Source: Syngnathus acus (Eukaryota > Chordata > Actinopteri > Syngnathiformes > Syngnathidae). From it: a stretch of 64,000 bases of DNA. The stretch is taken from positions 13,248,286 to 13,312,285 of the forward strand of contig NC_051100.1 of NCBI RefSeq assembly GCF_901709675.1. The letters are read 5' to 3'. The position numbers and the translations under genes are program-made. The notes under the pieces were generated by a model that worked only from the letters and a program-made list of their open reading frames with translations, was not told where the DNA came from and did no database searches. Shown here one piece after another: positions 1 through 11,313 of this stretch (its first letter is position 1; every line of letters starts with the position of its first letter).

Positions 1-638
1 GACTGGCTTTGTGGTTGTGCTGCAAAAAATCGACTTTATTGCTTTCCCTGTCATCGAGATCTTCGTCCAGAAGGACAGGAGAATGGACTTCATTTACAAG
101 TAAAGGTAAGAATACTACAGTGGTGTGTTTAAATGTACAGTGGTGCGTTTAAAATGTTATTAAATTTAATCAAGAATGGGATAACAACGATGTATGCTTG
201 TAAATCAGACTTGTGAGTCAGTGCCTTAGCGTCATACAGTACGTTTGTAAATCTGACCCTGAGTCAGTGCCTCACCAACCCCAACCCTCACCGCACGTCA
301 CTGGAGCGACCCATGCTGCACTTGTGCGCCACTGTGACATCAGCTCATTGGGCCGACCCGAGTTGCACATCCAAAGAAACCCAGTGGCCCAAGCGCTCAA
401 CAGCTTCGCTCTTGTTTTCCTTGCCAGTGCAAACGCGGAATCTTCAGGAAGACATGGCGCACAATGTGTGTGCGTGTGCCCGTGTGTCATCTGACCCACT
501 TTTCGTGTTGTTGCCGTTATTCTTATCACAAGTGTGTTGCCGTTTCAGCTCTTTTATATTTATTCCTAACATCAACAATTTCACCTGCACAGGTCAACCT
601 TGCACATGTGTCACGTGTGGATGTTTGTGAGTGTGTGC
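1..638. other. No gene recognised
   Basis: Nothing here supports a gene. Short open frames exist on both strands but none has family-like composition. The frame ending in TAA near position 103 is discussed among the rejected items. Confidence 0.5.
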
Positions 639-752
639 CTCGCTGTTGGCTGGCAACTAGTTGAGGGTGTTCCCATCTGCTGGCAGAAGTCAGCTGGGAT
701 TCCAGTACACCCTCATGAAAATAAAACAAAGGGATGGATGGATGTTGTGCCT
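639..752 (+). repeat. Fish LINE 3'-end fragment with GGATGG tail
   Basis: The segment reads like the common teleost interspersed repeat that contains 'ggctggcaac' and 'gtcagctgggat' and ends in a GGATGGATGG tail. Two related fragments are in this window (about 5184-5281 and 26568-26740). It is short and diverged and carries no open frame of its own. The assignment to the 3' end of a non-LTR retrotransposon is from memory of fish repeats. Confidence 0.55.
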
Positions 753-1099
753 TTCCAGGCACGACTTTTCTGCACGTATTCCTCGCTATTATTCCCCATT
801 AAAATACACATTGGAATTTAATAGATTGTATATACCGTATTTTTCGGACTACAAGTCGCCCCGGAATATACGTCACATCAGCCATAAAATGCACAATAAA
901 GTGAAAAAAAAGAGATATAAGTCGCTCCGGAGTACAAGTCGCATTTTGGGGGAAATTTATTCGACAAAATCCAACACCAAGAACAAACATGAACGAGCAA
1001 CAACAGGCTAAACGATACGGTATGCTAACGTGACATAAACACAAACGAGAAGCTGAGAACGGGCCTCATGTAACAATAACAGTTATTCAAATAACTATA

Positions 1100-1787
1100 T
1101 CATAAATAACACCTTTATCAAACCATCTGTGTCACTCCAAATCATTAAAGCCATCGATCGAGTTTGTCCTCCTTTATGTAAACAAGTCCGACGTCAGCGG
1201 CGCGTTGCAGTTCAAAATTTTCTACAGGCCCATATAACAATATATAAACTATGTATGAAATAACAATAATATAAACAACAATTTTATCGAACCATCCGTG
1301 TCACTCCATATCAATAAATCCATCAGAATCTTCGTCTTCCGTGTCACTTGAAAAAACAACAACAACACAGCTGTTGACGCCGGAAAGACTACGTGCGCCG
1401 CTGACGTCAGACTAGATATATCATATAAATGTAATATAAACAACAATTTTATTGAACCATCCATGTCACTCCAAATCAATAAATTCATCAGAATCTTCGT
1501 CTTCCGTGTCACTTAAAAAAAAAAAAAACACAGCTGTTGACACTGGAACTACGTGCGCCACAGACGTCAGACTAGATATATCAAATAAATGTAATATAAA
1601 CAACAATTTTAACGAACCATCCGTGTCACTCCAAATCATTAAATCCACCGGAATATTCATCCTCTGTGTCAAAGAAAACAACAACAAAAAACAGCTGTCG
1701 ATTCCGGACCTACGTGCGCCGCTGATGTCAGCCTCGTTGTCAGTTGGCAGCTCCAATTATTCCACAGATCTACGTATATAACTATAT
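1100..1787. repeat. Tandem repeat, about 160-165 bp unit, inside the TA-flanked element
   Basis: The motif caacaattttat-gaaccatccgtgtcactcca starts near 1276, 1441 and 1601 (spacings 165 and 160). Diverged copies start near 1111 and, beyond the insertion, near 2012. Each unit carries the minus-strand acidic coding tail and a 'tacgtgcgccgctgacgtcag' segment. The related element at 31188-31849 has only one unit, so the array arose by amplification in this copy or its lineage. Confidence 0.75.
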
Positions 1788-1979
1788 TGTAGCGTTACCA
1801 AAGTACCAGGCAAGACGTGGGTTTGGTAACCGGCTCTTTATTTCACAAATAAAGAGCTCAACATGTGAGCCAACACACACAAGCGCCCTGGATCGCTCTT
1901 CCGCCCCCCTCCCCTGCTGCCTTCATGGCCTCCCGGAAACTACTGAAGTCTAACAACATACACGTTGCTACTCTAAATA
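1788..1979. mobile_element. 192-bp insertion with 8-bp flanking direct repeats
   Basis: The block interrupts the tandem repeat and has no counterpart in the other units. The 8-mer aactatat occurs immediately before it (1780-1787) and after it (1980-1987), as expected of a target-site duplication. It contains an AATAAAG signal. Terminal repeats are weak (GTAGC near both ends), so solo LTR and hAT-like MITE both remain possible. The host repeat is A/T-rich and contains similar 8-mers, so chance is not excluded. Confidence 0.35.
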
Positions 1980-2311
1980 AACTATATGTCAAATAACTAT
2001 AACATAAATAACAAGTTTATTGAATAATCTGTGCCACTCCAAATCATTAAATCTCCCGACTTCGGAAGTCAGTGAATGGAACTCATTGTCAGTGAGGCTC
2101 CAATTATTCCACAGCCATAGTGCGCCCTCATGCGGTTTAAAGTGAAAATAACATCTGAAGTGATCAACCATACTAGTAAGTAGGTAAAGTGTTAATGATC
2201 AAGTAAAAATTTGTGAAAAAATTCCCATATAAGTCGCTCCTGAGTATAAATCGCTCCCCCACCCAAATTATGAGGAAAGAAAACGCGATTTATAGTCCGA
2301 AAAGTACGGTA

Positions 2312-5183
2312 ATAGATTGGGGGGAATGTCGTGATAAATGGCATTTCCATTTGGCTGTGAGTGAACAAATTAAACTCATTCCATGGCACCACTTTTGTGA
2401 AGCAGCATGTGGGATATTGCCCAAATGTTCGCCAGCAATTGTATGGCTGCAATCAATGAAACGCACAAGTCAAGGTTCCATTGCGTATTTGTACAACACA
2501 ACGCATGGCCAAAAAAGGCTCCCAACTTTTGTGGCAGTCTTGGGGTTGTTGTTTTTTGCAACATGATTCCCACCTGGCCGAACGCTTTGGCGAAGATGCT
2601 CTGTCTGGCGGAGTCAACATAGCTAACGGGCCCATTCCTTTGTCCGTCCGTGCCACGTGACGCGCACGTTCAAACGTGGCTTTTTTTCTTTTCCTTGAAT
2701 GCCAAAGTACATCAGTTCAAGCTTGCCATCATAAAGTTTTCATGGCCTCGCTTTGATGTTTCTCCCGTCTGCCGCTTTACTTTTTCATATTACAACTCTT
2801 GTCATGAATACTTAAAGTCAGCAATTATGTGTTTTATCTTGTGTCGGTATATGGTGATGACGACATCATATTGTTGCTCGTATAACTCAGCCTACTTTTA
2901 GCCTACGCTAGGCTGCGGTTAAAAAAAAGGAAAGTGAAGTGAGAGTGCGTCAAGAAAGAATGAAGCAGCTTTGCTTACCAGCTTGAAGGCAACATGGACG
3001 AGGGAGGGGGAAGATGGGCGGCGGGGGGACTTAGTGGACCCCAAATGGCTGCAAACCAATTTTAGTGGCCCACATAAACAAAACCAACACAACCAGCACA
3101 AAGCCACAAAACATTGGCACGTCGATTCACGTCGTTAACGCCTACTAGACGCTTTCAAAAACCGCCCCGGTGACAGACTGCACACATGTGCTTGTCGCGT
3201 TCAACACGCCTGATCTGCATGGTCCGTTAATGGCTTTTCTGAATCAAAAGAACTTTTTGAACCTGGCTCGAAACCCCAATCACAAACACTCAATTCCAAA
3301 GCCTTGTGGGAAATCTTTGTCACGATCGCCTCGCTGATTCGAAAAGTTGACTTTCCTCATCAAACTTAATGGCCTCATTGGATGGAATGAGTTCCAGAAC
3401 AAAGCAACAGTTTGCCAGATAAGTTTTGCTGGTGACAAAGACGAATGGACGCTGGGACGTCATTCCGGGCTTCACGCGACAAACGCAACGAGTCGGGCGG
3501 CGGGGAGGCACCGGCGTTTGTCGTGATGGATCGGCTCTCGGCGGCGGGTCCAAGACAAGATGGAGTGCCACAATTAAAATGTCTCTTGACAAATGAACTC
3601 CCGCGCCAGCAAAGTGCTCACATTTGTAATAAACGCTCTTGATGAATGGCGGCCGAGTAGCATCACAAAATGAGTCGGAGCCGCAAACGTGAACAAGTCA
3701 TTTGGACAAGAAAGGAATGTATCGATCCCACCCCGATCGCGGGCCATTCACTGGTAGCATTTCTTTTCCTTACACACTGCAGCAACGTGGCGGCGAGCGC
3801 GTCCACCTCAGAGTGACGACAATCTCATGAATCTCACACTGCCAAAACATGTTAGCAAGTTAGCTTCCTTAACTCATTCAATGACAGCCGTTTGCGCCCA
3901 TCGCAACCCTGGCCTGAAACCCATTTCAGAGCCTCTTGACATTTTTTTTTTTGTCAAGACCTACACGATGTGTCCGAGGATTATCCTGACATAGAATCCA
4001 CCAAATGCAAGAGTAGACTCTCTTCTCTGACCAGAAATAAAAGTCTGATTGTGCCTTTCTCCATTATCTAGTAGTTAGCATGCCTATTACCAAGGTTTAG
4101 TTAGAAACCTTGTCCACCCTCGTCTTTCCATTCCTCTTTTTGGTCTGCCCTCTGCCACAAACCGCAATGACAGTGTCAAACGGCATCCAAGCCGCCCAGT
4201 ACGGCACTGGAGGGCCCCTCCAAATTGGCCTTTGGCGGCAGCGTGGATGTGTCTGCGGTCGCAGCCCGAGTGCTTCCCTGCAATAATAATGCGGCAGGCC
4301 CGCATGGCGGAGAGCTTGGGATGCGCTGGGGAGATGGCGAGATAAGGAGCAGCCCAGATAAGCGGCGCCGGCGCCGCTTGAGGATCAATTGATAAGGTGG
4401 CCGCGGAGTATCACACGCGTGCATTAGTCAGCAACCATTCATTCATTCATCATCCAAAGCACATTTCTGTGGGAAATGGCATTCCTTCTCCTCTTTTGTG
4501 CACAGTCATCATCGCCACAGGAAACGTGCACACGTCGAGTGAATTTTGTGATATTAATATTAGGTGTTGGACAATGAGGGACTTCTTCCAATAAAGTTGG
4601 CCTTGTGTTTTCCCTGCCGGAGGTGGCACTCGTTTGCTTAGTATCACATTGTCAGTCATTTGCTACTTAACAGGCGCTCGCGCTCTGGTTCACTTTTGTC
4701 TTTGGCATGATTGCGTTTGACGCAGTGTAATACAGTCAAGTGCCATCGGTTCAATATTAATCCAAATTTGAGCAAAGTATGCATGCAGGCTGTCTGCTGA
4801 AATATTCATGCGACGATTTGTGTCGTGTGTAATATGTATAGCATGCGAGATTGCGGTGTTGCCTTTAAGCGTCGCCGCATTGCCACGTGACGCTTACAGG
4901 AAATGAACGTGTTGGCTTTAAGTTACGTTTATTGGATGCCTCATCTAATGGGACATGACGTTGCGGAATGAAAGCACATTCCAAAAAGTTCGAAACATTT
5001 ACCGCGAGCTTGGAACGCATTCATAGCGAGAGCGTTATTAGGCAAACGTGGATGGAGTCGATTTCAGGGTCCGGCCATTGCGCAATGTCGGTTTGACATG
5101 GGCTGACCACCAGGCCATTGGTTGTCTTTCCGTGCTTTTACTTGATTAGCAACCACTCAAGTCATGTATGTATTCTAAAAAGA
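2312..5183. other. Unassigned stretch, no gene recognised
   Basis: No open frame here looks like a conserved protein and no full repeat was recognised. The one notable structure is the GATAAG cluster with a central palindrome near 4.34-4.40 kb, listed separately. Confidence 0.5.
4341..4396. promoter_or_regulatory. Candidate element: three GATAAG motifs around a 20-bp palindrome
   Basis: GATAAG occurs on the plus strand at 4341, 4357 and 4391. Between the second and third lies aagcggcgccggcgccgctt (4360-4379), which is its own reverse complement over all 20 bases. GATAAG is the classic core of GATA-family binding sites. Regulatory function is an inference; motif clusters of this kind also occur by chance. 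Confidence 0.25.
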
Positions 5184-5281
5184 ATCGCTGGTGACCAGTC
5201 CAGCGTCCAAATTCAGCTGGGATAGAGCCCAGCTCACTCTTGACCTGAATGGGGACAAGCGCTCTAGAGTATGGATAGATG
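5184..5281 (+). repeat. Fish LINE 3'-end fragment
   Basis: The segment contains 'ctggtgaccagtccag', 'cagctgggat' and 'ggggacaagcgctctagagtatggatag', in the order of the widespread fish repeat also seen at 639-752. It is diverged, lacks coding sequence, and ends in a degenerate GGATAGATG tail. Confidence 0.5.
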
Positions 5282-6418
5282 CTTGTTTTCCTCCGCTTCT
5301 TTCTTTGGGCAAGGTTCAAGCGTTTGACAGCTACTGGGCGTATTTGCACACAATTTCCAAGCGAAAGGCGGGTCCTCGTCTTGCCGACACGTGTCTCGCG
5401 GTCGTGCAGGGCCCATTTGGGCTTCCGGACCCGGCCGGCACAGCCAAACTCTCGTTGCCGGAGGCACAGCTCCCGTTTCATTAAGGAAGGGTGAAAAAAC
5501 GCATCGTGACATTCCGCCGCGTCCCAATTGGTGATGACCAATTATCGTGTGGCGTGATGTGATGTTACAGGGAAGCTGCGCGATACGATCGGACACCTTG
5601 ACGGCCTTTGGAATTGGTCAGGATGTTTTGGGCGAGGAGGATTCTGGGGATAAAGCAGAACTGATTTCAATTGAGACATTCGTCAGCCAACCCTGCAAAA
5701 TCAAATGGAACAGAGAACGACGCACGCCGACTCTCTAACGAGCTCCCAGCCATGTTGGCCAAAGGTAGAAGGGAATGGACTACAAACGTATTTTGCTCCT
5801 ACTCGGGGAATCGCGGTGCCAAAAAACCCGCCTTCCTCTCTGCTCTCGTCTTTTTCCCCCACCTGCCATTTGTTTGGCGCGGGGAGAGAATGGCACCACC
5901 ATACGTCCTCGGACCATCAAGTCCAAACAGCCTGACAGCATTTAGATGACGGTGGAACTTTCCGCTCTGACTGAACTAAATTCGGCATGTCTGAATTTAG
6001 TTCAGTCAGAGCTCACTCGTTCATTCCTTCTTCTTTCTTATCTTTTTCACTACTGCTTGTTTTATGGACTCTGACAACAAGTCTGTCAGAACTTACATTT
6101 GTCTTTTAGATTGTACAGCTAACACAAGGAATTAAAAGTCTTTCTGAGGAATGAGTCTGCGGCAGGCTAAGGCTTTCAAAAGTGAGGTTTTTAGCCTGGG
6201 TTGTTGGTTCAACGAAAGGATCACCCCAATGTTTTTAACTGGGAGTTTCAAGACATTTGTTGGGTTGCAAACTGGTATTTTAAGCACTGTTGTACATTTT
6301 AACTTCAAAATAATAATCATAAAAAATTGTTTTTCTTTTTAAAAAGTCGTGGGGTCGGGTTGTGGTTTCAAAGTAGACTTTCTAAGTAGCATTAATTATC
6401 AAATGATATGACCCACAT
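5282..6418. other. Unassigned stretch, no gene recognised
   Basis: Open frames on both strands near 5.15-5.95 kb are moderately long but overlap each other and lack recognisable domains. The only distinct structure is the hairpin at 5964-6012. Confidence 0.5.
5964..6012. repeat. Perfect inverted repeat: 20-bp arms, 9-nt loop
   Basis: The left arm gctctgactgaactaaattc (5964-5983) and the right arm gaatttagttcagtcagagc (5993-6012) are exact reverse complements, separated by ggcatgtct. Pairing stops abruptly on both sides. The arms are too short for an ordinary miRNA precursor and too short and isolated for a typical MITE. Function unknown. Confidence 0.85.
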
Positions 6419-6800
6419 TGTTAGGGTAGTGTTCACTCTAACTTATTTTGCAAGAACCACACTGGAGACAAGTTAGTCGTTTCAAACACCTGCAGGCGGA
6501 GAGTTCACTCGTCGCTGTGCTTACAGCGATGGTCGAATGAAGTCTGAAGTCAGGCCTCATCAGGTGCATATTTATTGAGAAGAAACACAGTGGGGTTGAA
6601 AGTGGGGTGTTGGAACACAGGATGGGGTGAAGCCGGTCCCCTGCTGATCAAAGCATAGCAGGGGGCCTTTTACGACTTTGTGGAAACAAAGCAACTTTGA
6701 TTGCTTCCTCTGCAGCTAGTCAATCAGGTGAAATAGGTAAATTATTACAGGTTACATTCCAACATAATCATACGATGAAGATATTCTGCAAACCCTAACA
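6419..6800 (-). mobile_element. Solo LTR with 5-bp target-site duplication
   Basis: The 382-bp block begins tgttagggt and ends accctaaca, so its termini are TG...CA and inverted. Both flanks carry cacat (6414-6418 and 6801-6805), a 5-bp target-site duplication. Read on the minus strand it has an AATAAATATGC polyadenylation-type signal in the second half, which fixes the orientation. No internal retrotransposon sequence adjoins it, so it is a solo LTR left by LTR-LTR recombination. The family (Gypsy or ERV) cannot be told from the LTR alone. Confidence 0.82.
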
Positions 6801-6888
6801 CACATCAACATAATAAATGAGTTCAATGCTGAGTATGCTTCATATGGTTTTCTCCTCTGTGCATCGTACGTTACTTAACTTCATCAAA

Positions 6889-7217
6889 CACAAGGCCCGT
6901 GGGCCAGGTGCGGCCTGCCACATCACTTTAAGTGGCCCCCAAAGACAAATAGTGCATTGACTTCATGTGTCAATACTAAAATAACAATTATCTTCAATTT
7001 TAAAGAAATACAGATATTGCTAGCAATTTTTATTACTATTCATCTTTTTAAACTATTTGAACAGTTTTACTCGTCTCTGATTTCAAACCGAGTTATTCAT
7101 CAGTTTGTTGTGTAGCCTATACTGTGTATAATAAAAGGCGTTGACGGTCATAATGGCCCTCCGAAGGACACTGTGACTACGATGCGGCCCGCGACAAAAA
7201 TGAGTTTGACACCCCTG
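6889..7217 (-). mobile_element. hAT-type MITE fragment (gcggcccgc ... gtttgacacccctg)
   Basis: The right end reads gcggcccgcgacaaaaatga then gtttgacacccctg, the inverse of the common fish hAT-derived terminus caggggtgtcaaactca. The left end stops inside 'aaggcccgtgggcca' and lacks the terminal bases, so the copy is truncated. The interior matches the element at 35701-36928 in opposite orientation (shared aataaaaattg and tattgacacatgaagt segments). The next transposon begins within a few bases. Confidence 0.65.
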
Positions 7218-7220
7218 ATA

Positions 7221-8078
7221 CCGTCTTTTTCCGTGCATAATGCGCAAAATTTAATTAATTTATTGTCCTAAAATCTGGGGTGCGCATTATGCATGGGTAC
7301 AACAATTTTTGAAGAAAATCTCCCTCGAAATAAAACTTGAAATCACACCTTTCTTCTTGTTTGTTGTCAATCGCGCATCACATTCAGCCATCCTGCCCAA
7401 CACACTTAGTCAGTAAAATTCATAATTGACGACACATCGTTTGATGCGATGGTGCAATCCTTGATGGTGTGTTATTGTCAAATATTGTTTGTTTTTTAAT
7501 CTCCATCGCAGACCGGATATCATATGGAGGCCGCCATTACAGTACTAGTTTAAAAATGGACACCTAGATGGCGCTAGATATTCGAACTCGGCGGCGGAAA
7601 TTCGGATCCGATGCGCAGAACGGATGCGCAAGACTGACAATGAATGCGATAGTTTAATACAATCAGCAAATAACAAAATGCGTATTACAGGTAATATTTT
7701 ATTTCACAACACTTTGCCTTGTTCCTTTCTTCTCTGCTGTTCACTTCAAACACGCTCCATACGAACAGAATGCTCTCGTATCAGACGCTTGCTCGATCAC
7801 CTGCTCGTTTGCTGTCACAATGTACCCTACACAAATCCGAAACATTTCTTCGCTATCGAGTTTGCTACCGCATGCGCAGTGATACTGACCGGCAGAATAA
7901 CATCCGGTTGTTCCCGAAGATGATCTTTTTTCTGAAATAATTTTACGTTTACGGACTTAAGTAAGAATCAAAATTTGGGTGCGTATTATACATGGGTACA
8001 TGCTTTTATCCAGCATCGACATGGCATTTTTAGGATGCGTATTATGCACGAGGGCGCATTATGCACGGAAAAGGACGG
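7221..8078. mobile_element. TA-flanked MITE with ataatgcgc ends (long copy)
   Basis: The left end reads ccgtctttttccgtgcataa after TA (7219-7220). The right end is its inverse, ttatgcacggaaaaggacgg, before TA (8079-8080). Subterminal 'ggggtgcgcattatgcatgg' repeats occur at both ends. A TA duplication with inverted termini suggests the Tc1/mariner superfamily. A 553-bp relative lies at 53944-54496 and shares the segment from 'gcgtattacaggtaatattt' to 'tacggacttaagta' almost exactly. Open frames inside are short and show no transposase motif. Confidence 0.7.
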
Positions 8079-8780
8079 TACTTTCGTCATCGTAAGAAAT
8101 ATAGCATCGTTACCGTTGACAAAATATAATGTCACGATATTGATCACTTTATCACGATCTGAGCAAAGTATTGTGATCCCGTGGTTATCGTCGGAAAAAC
8201 AAACGATCGCAAATATGCAGTGTTGTATCTGTTTGCCGGGTGTGTCGCGTCATCCCGTAATTAGCGCTAGCAAGACGTCGGCCGACAATAAGCGTGTCAT
8301 AATTACAAAGATGTGTTGGAGATAAGTAAAGTTCCTGCAGCCATATGTAAATCAAAGACGCTCAATGGCAGTGATCAACACGGACGGCGATCTAATCTCT
8401 CGATAGCAGACACTAGCAGGCGTTTGTTTTAGTTGGAATGTGGGAGGATGCCGACTGCACAAGGCCAACGTGAAAAATTACTTTTACCATTTGGGAATAG
8501 TTCCAAAATCCACGAGTTTAACATTCATTGGAAATTTCAACTGAAGATTTCCATGCTTTTGAAACCACACACACCCACAACACCCACACACCCACGCACG
8601 TGTGCAGTTATGATAAGCAGATGGCCCCTCTCTTCAGCTCACATGCATACGTACATGTGGTCATGTGACCTGAATGCCACCTGGCCCACCCAAGGGGACA
8701 GCTTGGCACACTTAGACAAACACACACTCTCACGTGCTATACGACAGTCATGGAATATCCTTGAAAAGTACCATCTAATG
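8079..8780. other. Unassigned stretch, no gene recognised
   Basis: No repeat family or gene was recognised. The stretch ends at the 8-bp duplication flanking the hAT element. Confidence 0.5.
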
Positions 8781-10113
8781 CAGGGGTGGGCAAACTTTTT
8801 GACTTGGGTTCTAAATTTTGACCGGGGGGCCGAACCACGAGCAGATGGATGTAGTGTTTGTGTGAAGTAATATAAACGACATGTAAAGGTCATTGCATAA
8901 AAGGTTTTGGCCTTTAGTAGGTAGTAAAGCATGGATATTCAAAAAACGCTTCTTGAAAACAAATGCATTTATTAACAGCATTAAAAAAATATTTCACCAA
9001 AAAACTATCAGTGATTCTCATTAAATACGACACTGTTATTATGAATAACAGTTTCCATCACTTAAGCGCCTGCAGGTCAGATTTATGAAAGATGTTTATC
9101 TTATGAGGCAAAATCACATCAAACGGCAAACATTCTGACCAAATACATTATCTTGAAGAATCAGTGAAAGAATACGTCTAAATAAAGTAATAAAGAAATC
9201 AAAACGGCAAAACGGCAACACGGTTACGGTTATCTGAAAATCAGAGCAAAGCTTTAACTCACAAACACCTGGTGACAGAGGTGAGGAAACGGGAAACACT
9301 TCCTTAAAGTCGGCCTTTAGAACTATAAAAGTTAAGATTAGTCGCAAACAGGAGGTGCATCAATGTCCTTGAGCATCCTGCATTGTTTGAAAGTGAGAAT
9401 GGTTACTAGTTTTAATCCCTACTATTTGTACAAATTATTTTCAAAAGGCTTTTTTTTTTACAACAGACTAGAGAAACTCCCCTTCATTTTCAGTGGGAAC
9501 AGTGTTGTTGGTCTCCCTTTTTTTGCTAGTGCATCATAGTCTGGAGTAAAATTTATTGTGGCAATTCTTAGGATAGAGCCGAGGTGTAGGTCCGTTATCT
9601 GTGAAGGGCTTCGTTGATGTTCGTGTGGCTGAACGTCTGCTCACATACATAGGTCGAGCCAAATTGTCCACTCTTTTTTTTAAACACTCGGCACTCTGTG
9701 TCCACCTTTCTTTTCCTTGGGCCACTCATTTTAATGGAAGGATTCCAGGGGAAGGTTTGTGGGTGGCTTTAGCGTAAAACTGTATCTGAAAGCTCAGCGC
9801 GCGAATTACGAGAATGCTGACGCTACGGCCCACACTCGAAATTTGGCACCGATAGAAAAAGAGCGTGGAGTGCGCCGGGTCCGTACTACTGAGTACGTAC
9901 ACGCACTTGTGAGTGTGCACCGAGCTTTCTGACACGGCTTCTGGGAGTAAATGCGCGGGCGGACGTTTCCCCATCTACTGGGGAAACGCAGTCATTGCAG
10001 GGAAAATGACCCAAACAAATTTTTAATAATACAATTTATTCAGGTTTGGCGGGCCGGATTAAACGTCCCCGTGGGCTGGATGTGATCCGCGAGCCGTAGT
10101 TTGCCCATGGCTG
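8781..10113 (-). mobile_element. Internally deleted hAT transposon
   Basis: The left terminus caggggtgggcaaacttttt and the right terminus ccgtagtttgcccatggctg are imperfect inverted repeats of the hAT type. The flanks atctaatg (8773-8780) and atctcatg (10114-10121) form an 8-bp target-site duplication with one mismatch, as expected of hAT. The minus strand carries the start of a transposase gene joined to its C-terminal end (see 9526-9729), so this is a non-autonomous deletion derivative. The remaining interior is noncoding. Confidence 0.82.
9526..9729 (-). pseudogene. hAT transposase remnant: N-terminus joined to C-terminus
   Basis: From the ATG at 9729 the minus strand gives a basic N-terminus (MSGPRKRKVDTECRVF), as at the start of the vertebrate hAT transposases related to GTF2IRD2/ZBED5-type proteins. 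About 20 codons on, it runs into a segment with STYVCEQTFSHTNIN, the conserved C-terminal dimerisation (hATC) motif, followed by frameshifted or stop-interrupted sequence still showing the end of that domain. Roughly 500 codons normally in between (BED finger, catalytic core) are absent. It cannot make a working transposase. The family assignment is from recognised motifs only. Confidence 0.7.
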
Positions 10114-11239
10114 ATCTCATGTGTTACCTTGACTTTCACTCATCACGTCACCAAACTCATAAGTCAATTTACTCACGTCTTAAATCGATTATTTGATTAT
10201 TCATGCACATTAGGACCGCCGAGACACAAACGTTTTCTTGTTGCACACATTTTTGTATTCAGAAAATATCACCCCCAACATAACAGTTAATATAATTCCA
10301 AAAGTATACAAATAAAGGCCTCCCTCTAATATACTGTATGCTTACAGCATCTGCAGTCTATAAAACAGCCTCTGGATATGCTTTTTACCACATACACACA
10401 TGAAAATGAGTATACATAAGAAATATATAATAGACAAAAAGGATGATGATCATGTTCAATGAACTGACCTTAAAAAGAATTGAGTCACATTTTGGAAACT
10501 CATCAAAGTCATTGTGATTGACACACTCATACACACACACGCACACACGTACACACAAACACACTCACACACACGCTCATCGTTTTGCTAACGAGAAGCG
10601 AGTGTTTGTCAAAGACAAGTGTGATGTTTATCTCATCACTTTGACTTTGAAGATGCGTGTTCATTTATTTAGGTTCATCTGTCGTCTCGTCAAACGTCGC
10701 GTCCGACGAGACGTTCCGACAGTGGAGAATTCCCAGGTCACGCGACCGAGAAAGCGAGTCGCTACATTTAGCAGAGTAGCGTAGACGGGAAGCGCAGAGG
10801 AAAGAGTAGGTCTCACTCTGCTTTTAAGGACAAAAAAAGATAAAAGCTTCGACATTTCGCTTGTCCTCGTTTGTTTTTTTCCGTCCAGCACGTCATCCCG
10901 ACTCCACTTTCCGGCTTCCAGAAGCGCTTGTACTTTGAATTTTGATGGCCAAGTTTGATGACTCGCCACAAAACAGAAAACTCATAAATCAACTCAACAA
11001 GGTCAGACCTTGACAACAAAATCTCAGAAGCGTGTTCACTTTACAGGTACCCCCCCCCCCATTTCTTTCTCCCATAAAATACTTCAAAGACAATTCCTTA
11101 AAGGGCCCTCTGGAACCCTGAAGTCAAAAATGCATCGCATACATTGAAGTCATCAGTGGCCACCTCAGGATGCCTGCCAGATGTCCACTGCTGGTCTTCT
11201 GGCTGACCTCCACCACTGAGCTCATGCGTATATACACGC

Positions 11240-11241
<2 letters not shown>

Positions 11242-11310
<69 letters not shown>
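11242..11310. repeat. (AC)n microsatellite
   Basis: Uninterrupted AC dinucleotides for 69 bases. A second array follows at about 11481-11545. Confidence 0.95.

Positions 11311-11313
<3 letters not shown>

Larger units (their letters stand above)
835..2309. mobile_element. TA-flanked DNA transposon relic, pogo/Tigger-like (copy 1)
   Basis: The left end starts ccgtatttttcggactac after TA (833-834). The right end is the inverse, ctttt-cgg-type, ending gtacgg before TA (2310-2311), so the element has terminal inverted repeats and a TA duplication as in the Tc1/mariner superfamily. Subterminal 'agtcgctccgg' motifs recur inside. The minus strand of the interior keeps a short acidic coding tail (SDTEDEDSDGFIDLE then stop), which resembles the acidic C-terminus of pogo/Tigger-type transposases; that family call is an inference. 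The tail lies in a tandemly repeated unit, and a 192-bp insertion splits the repeat block. A nine-base match (aatagattg) lies just outside both ends. A shorter relative is at 31188-31849. Confidence 0.72.

Noticed and set aside
2-103. Open frame at the window edge that looks protein-like and ends in TAA near a gtaaga donor-like site
   Set aside because: All three plus frames are open across much of this short stretch, no family was recognised, and an exon ending in a stop just before a donor is not compelling.
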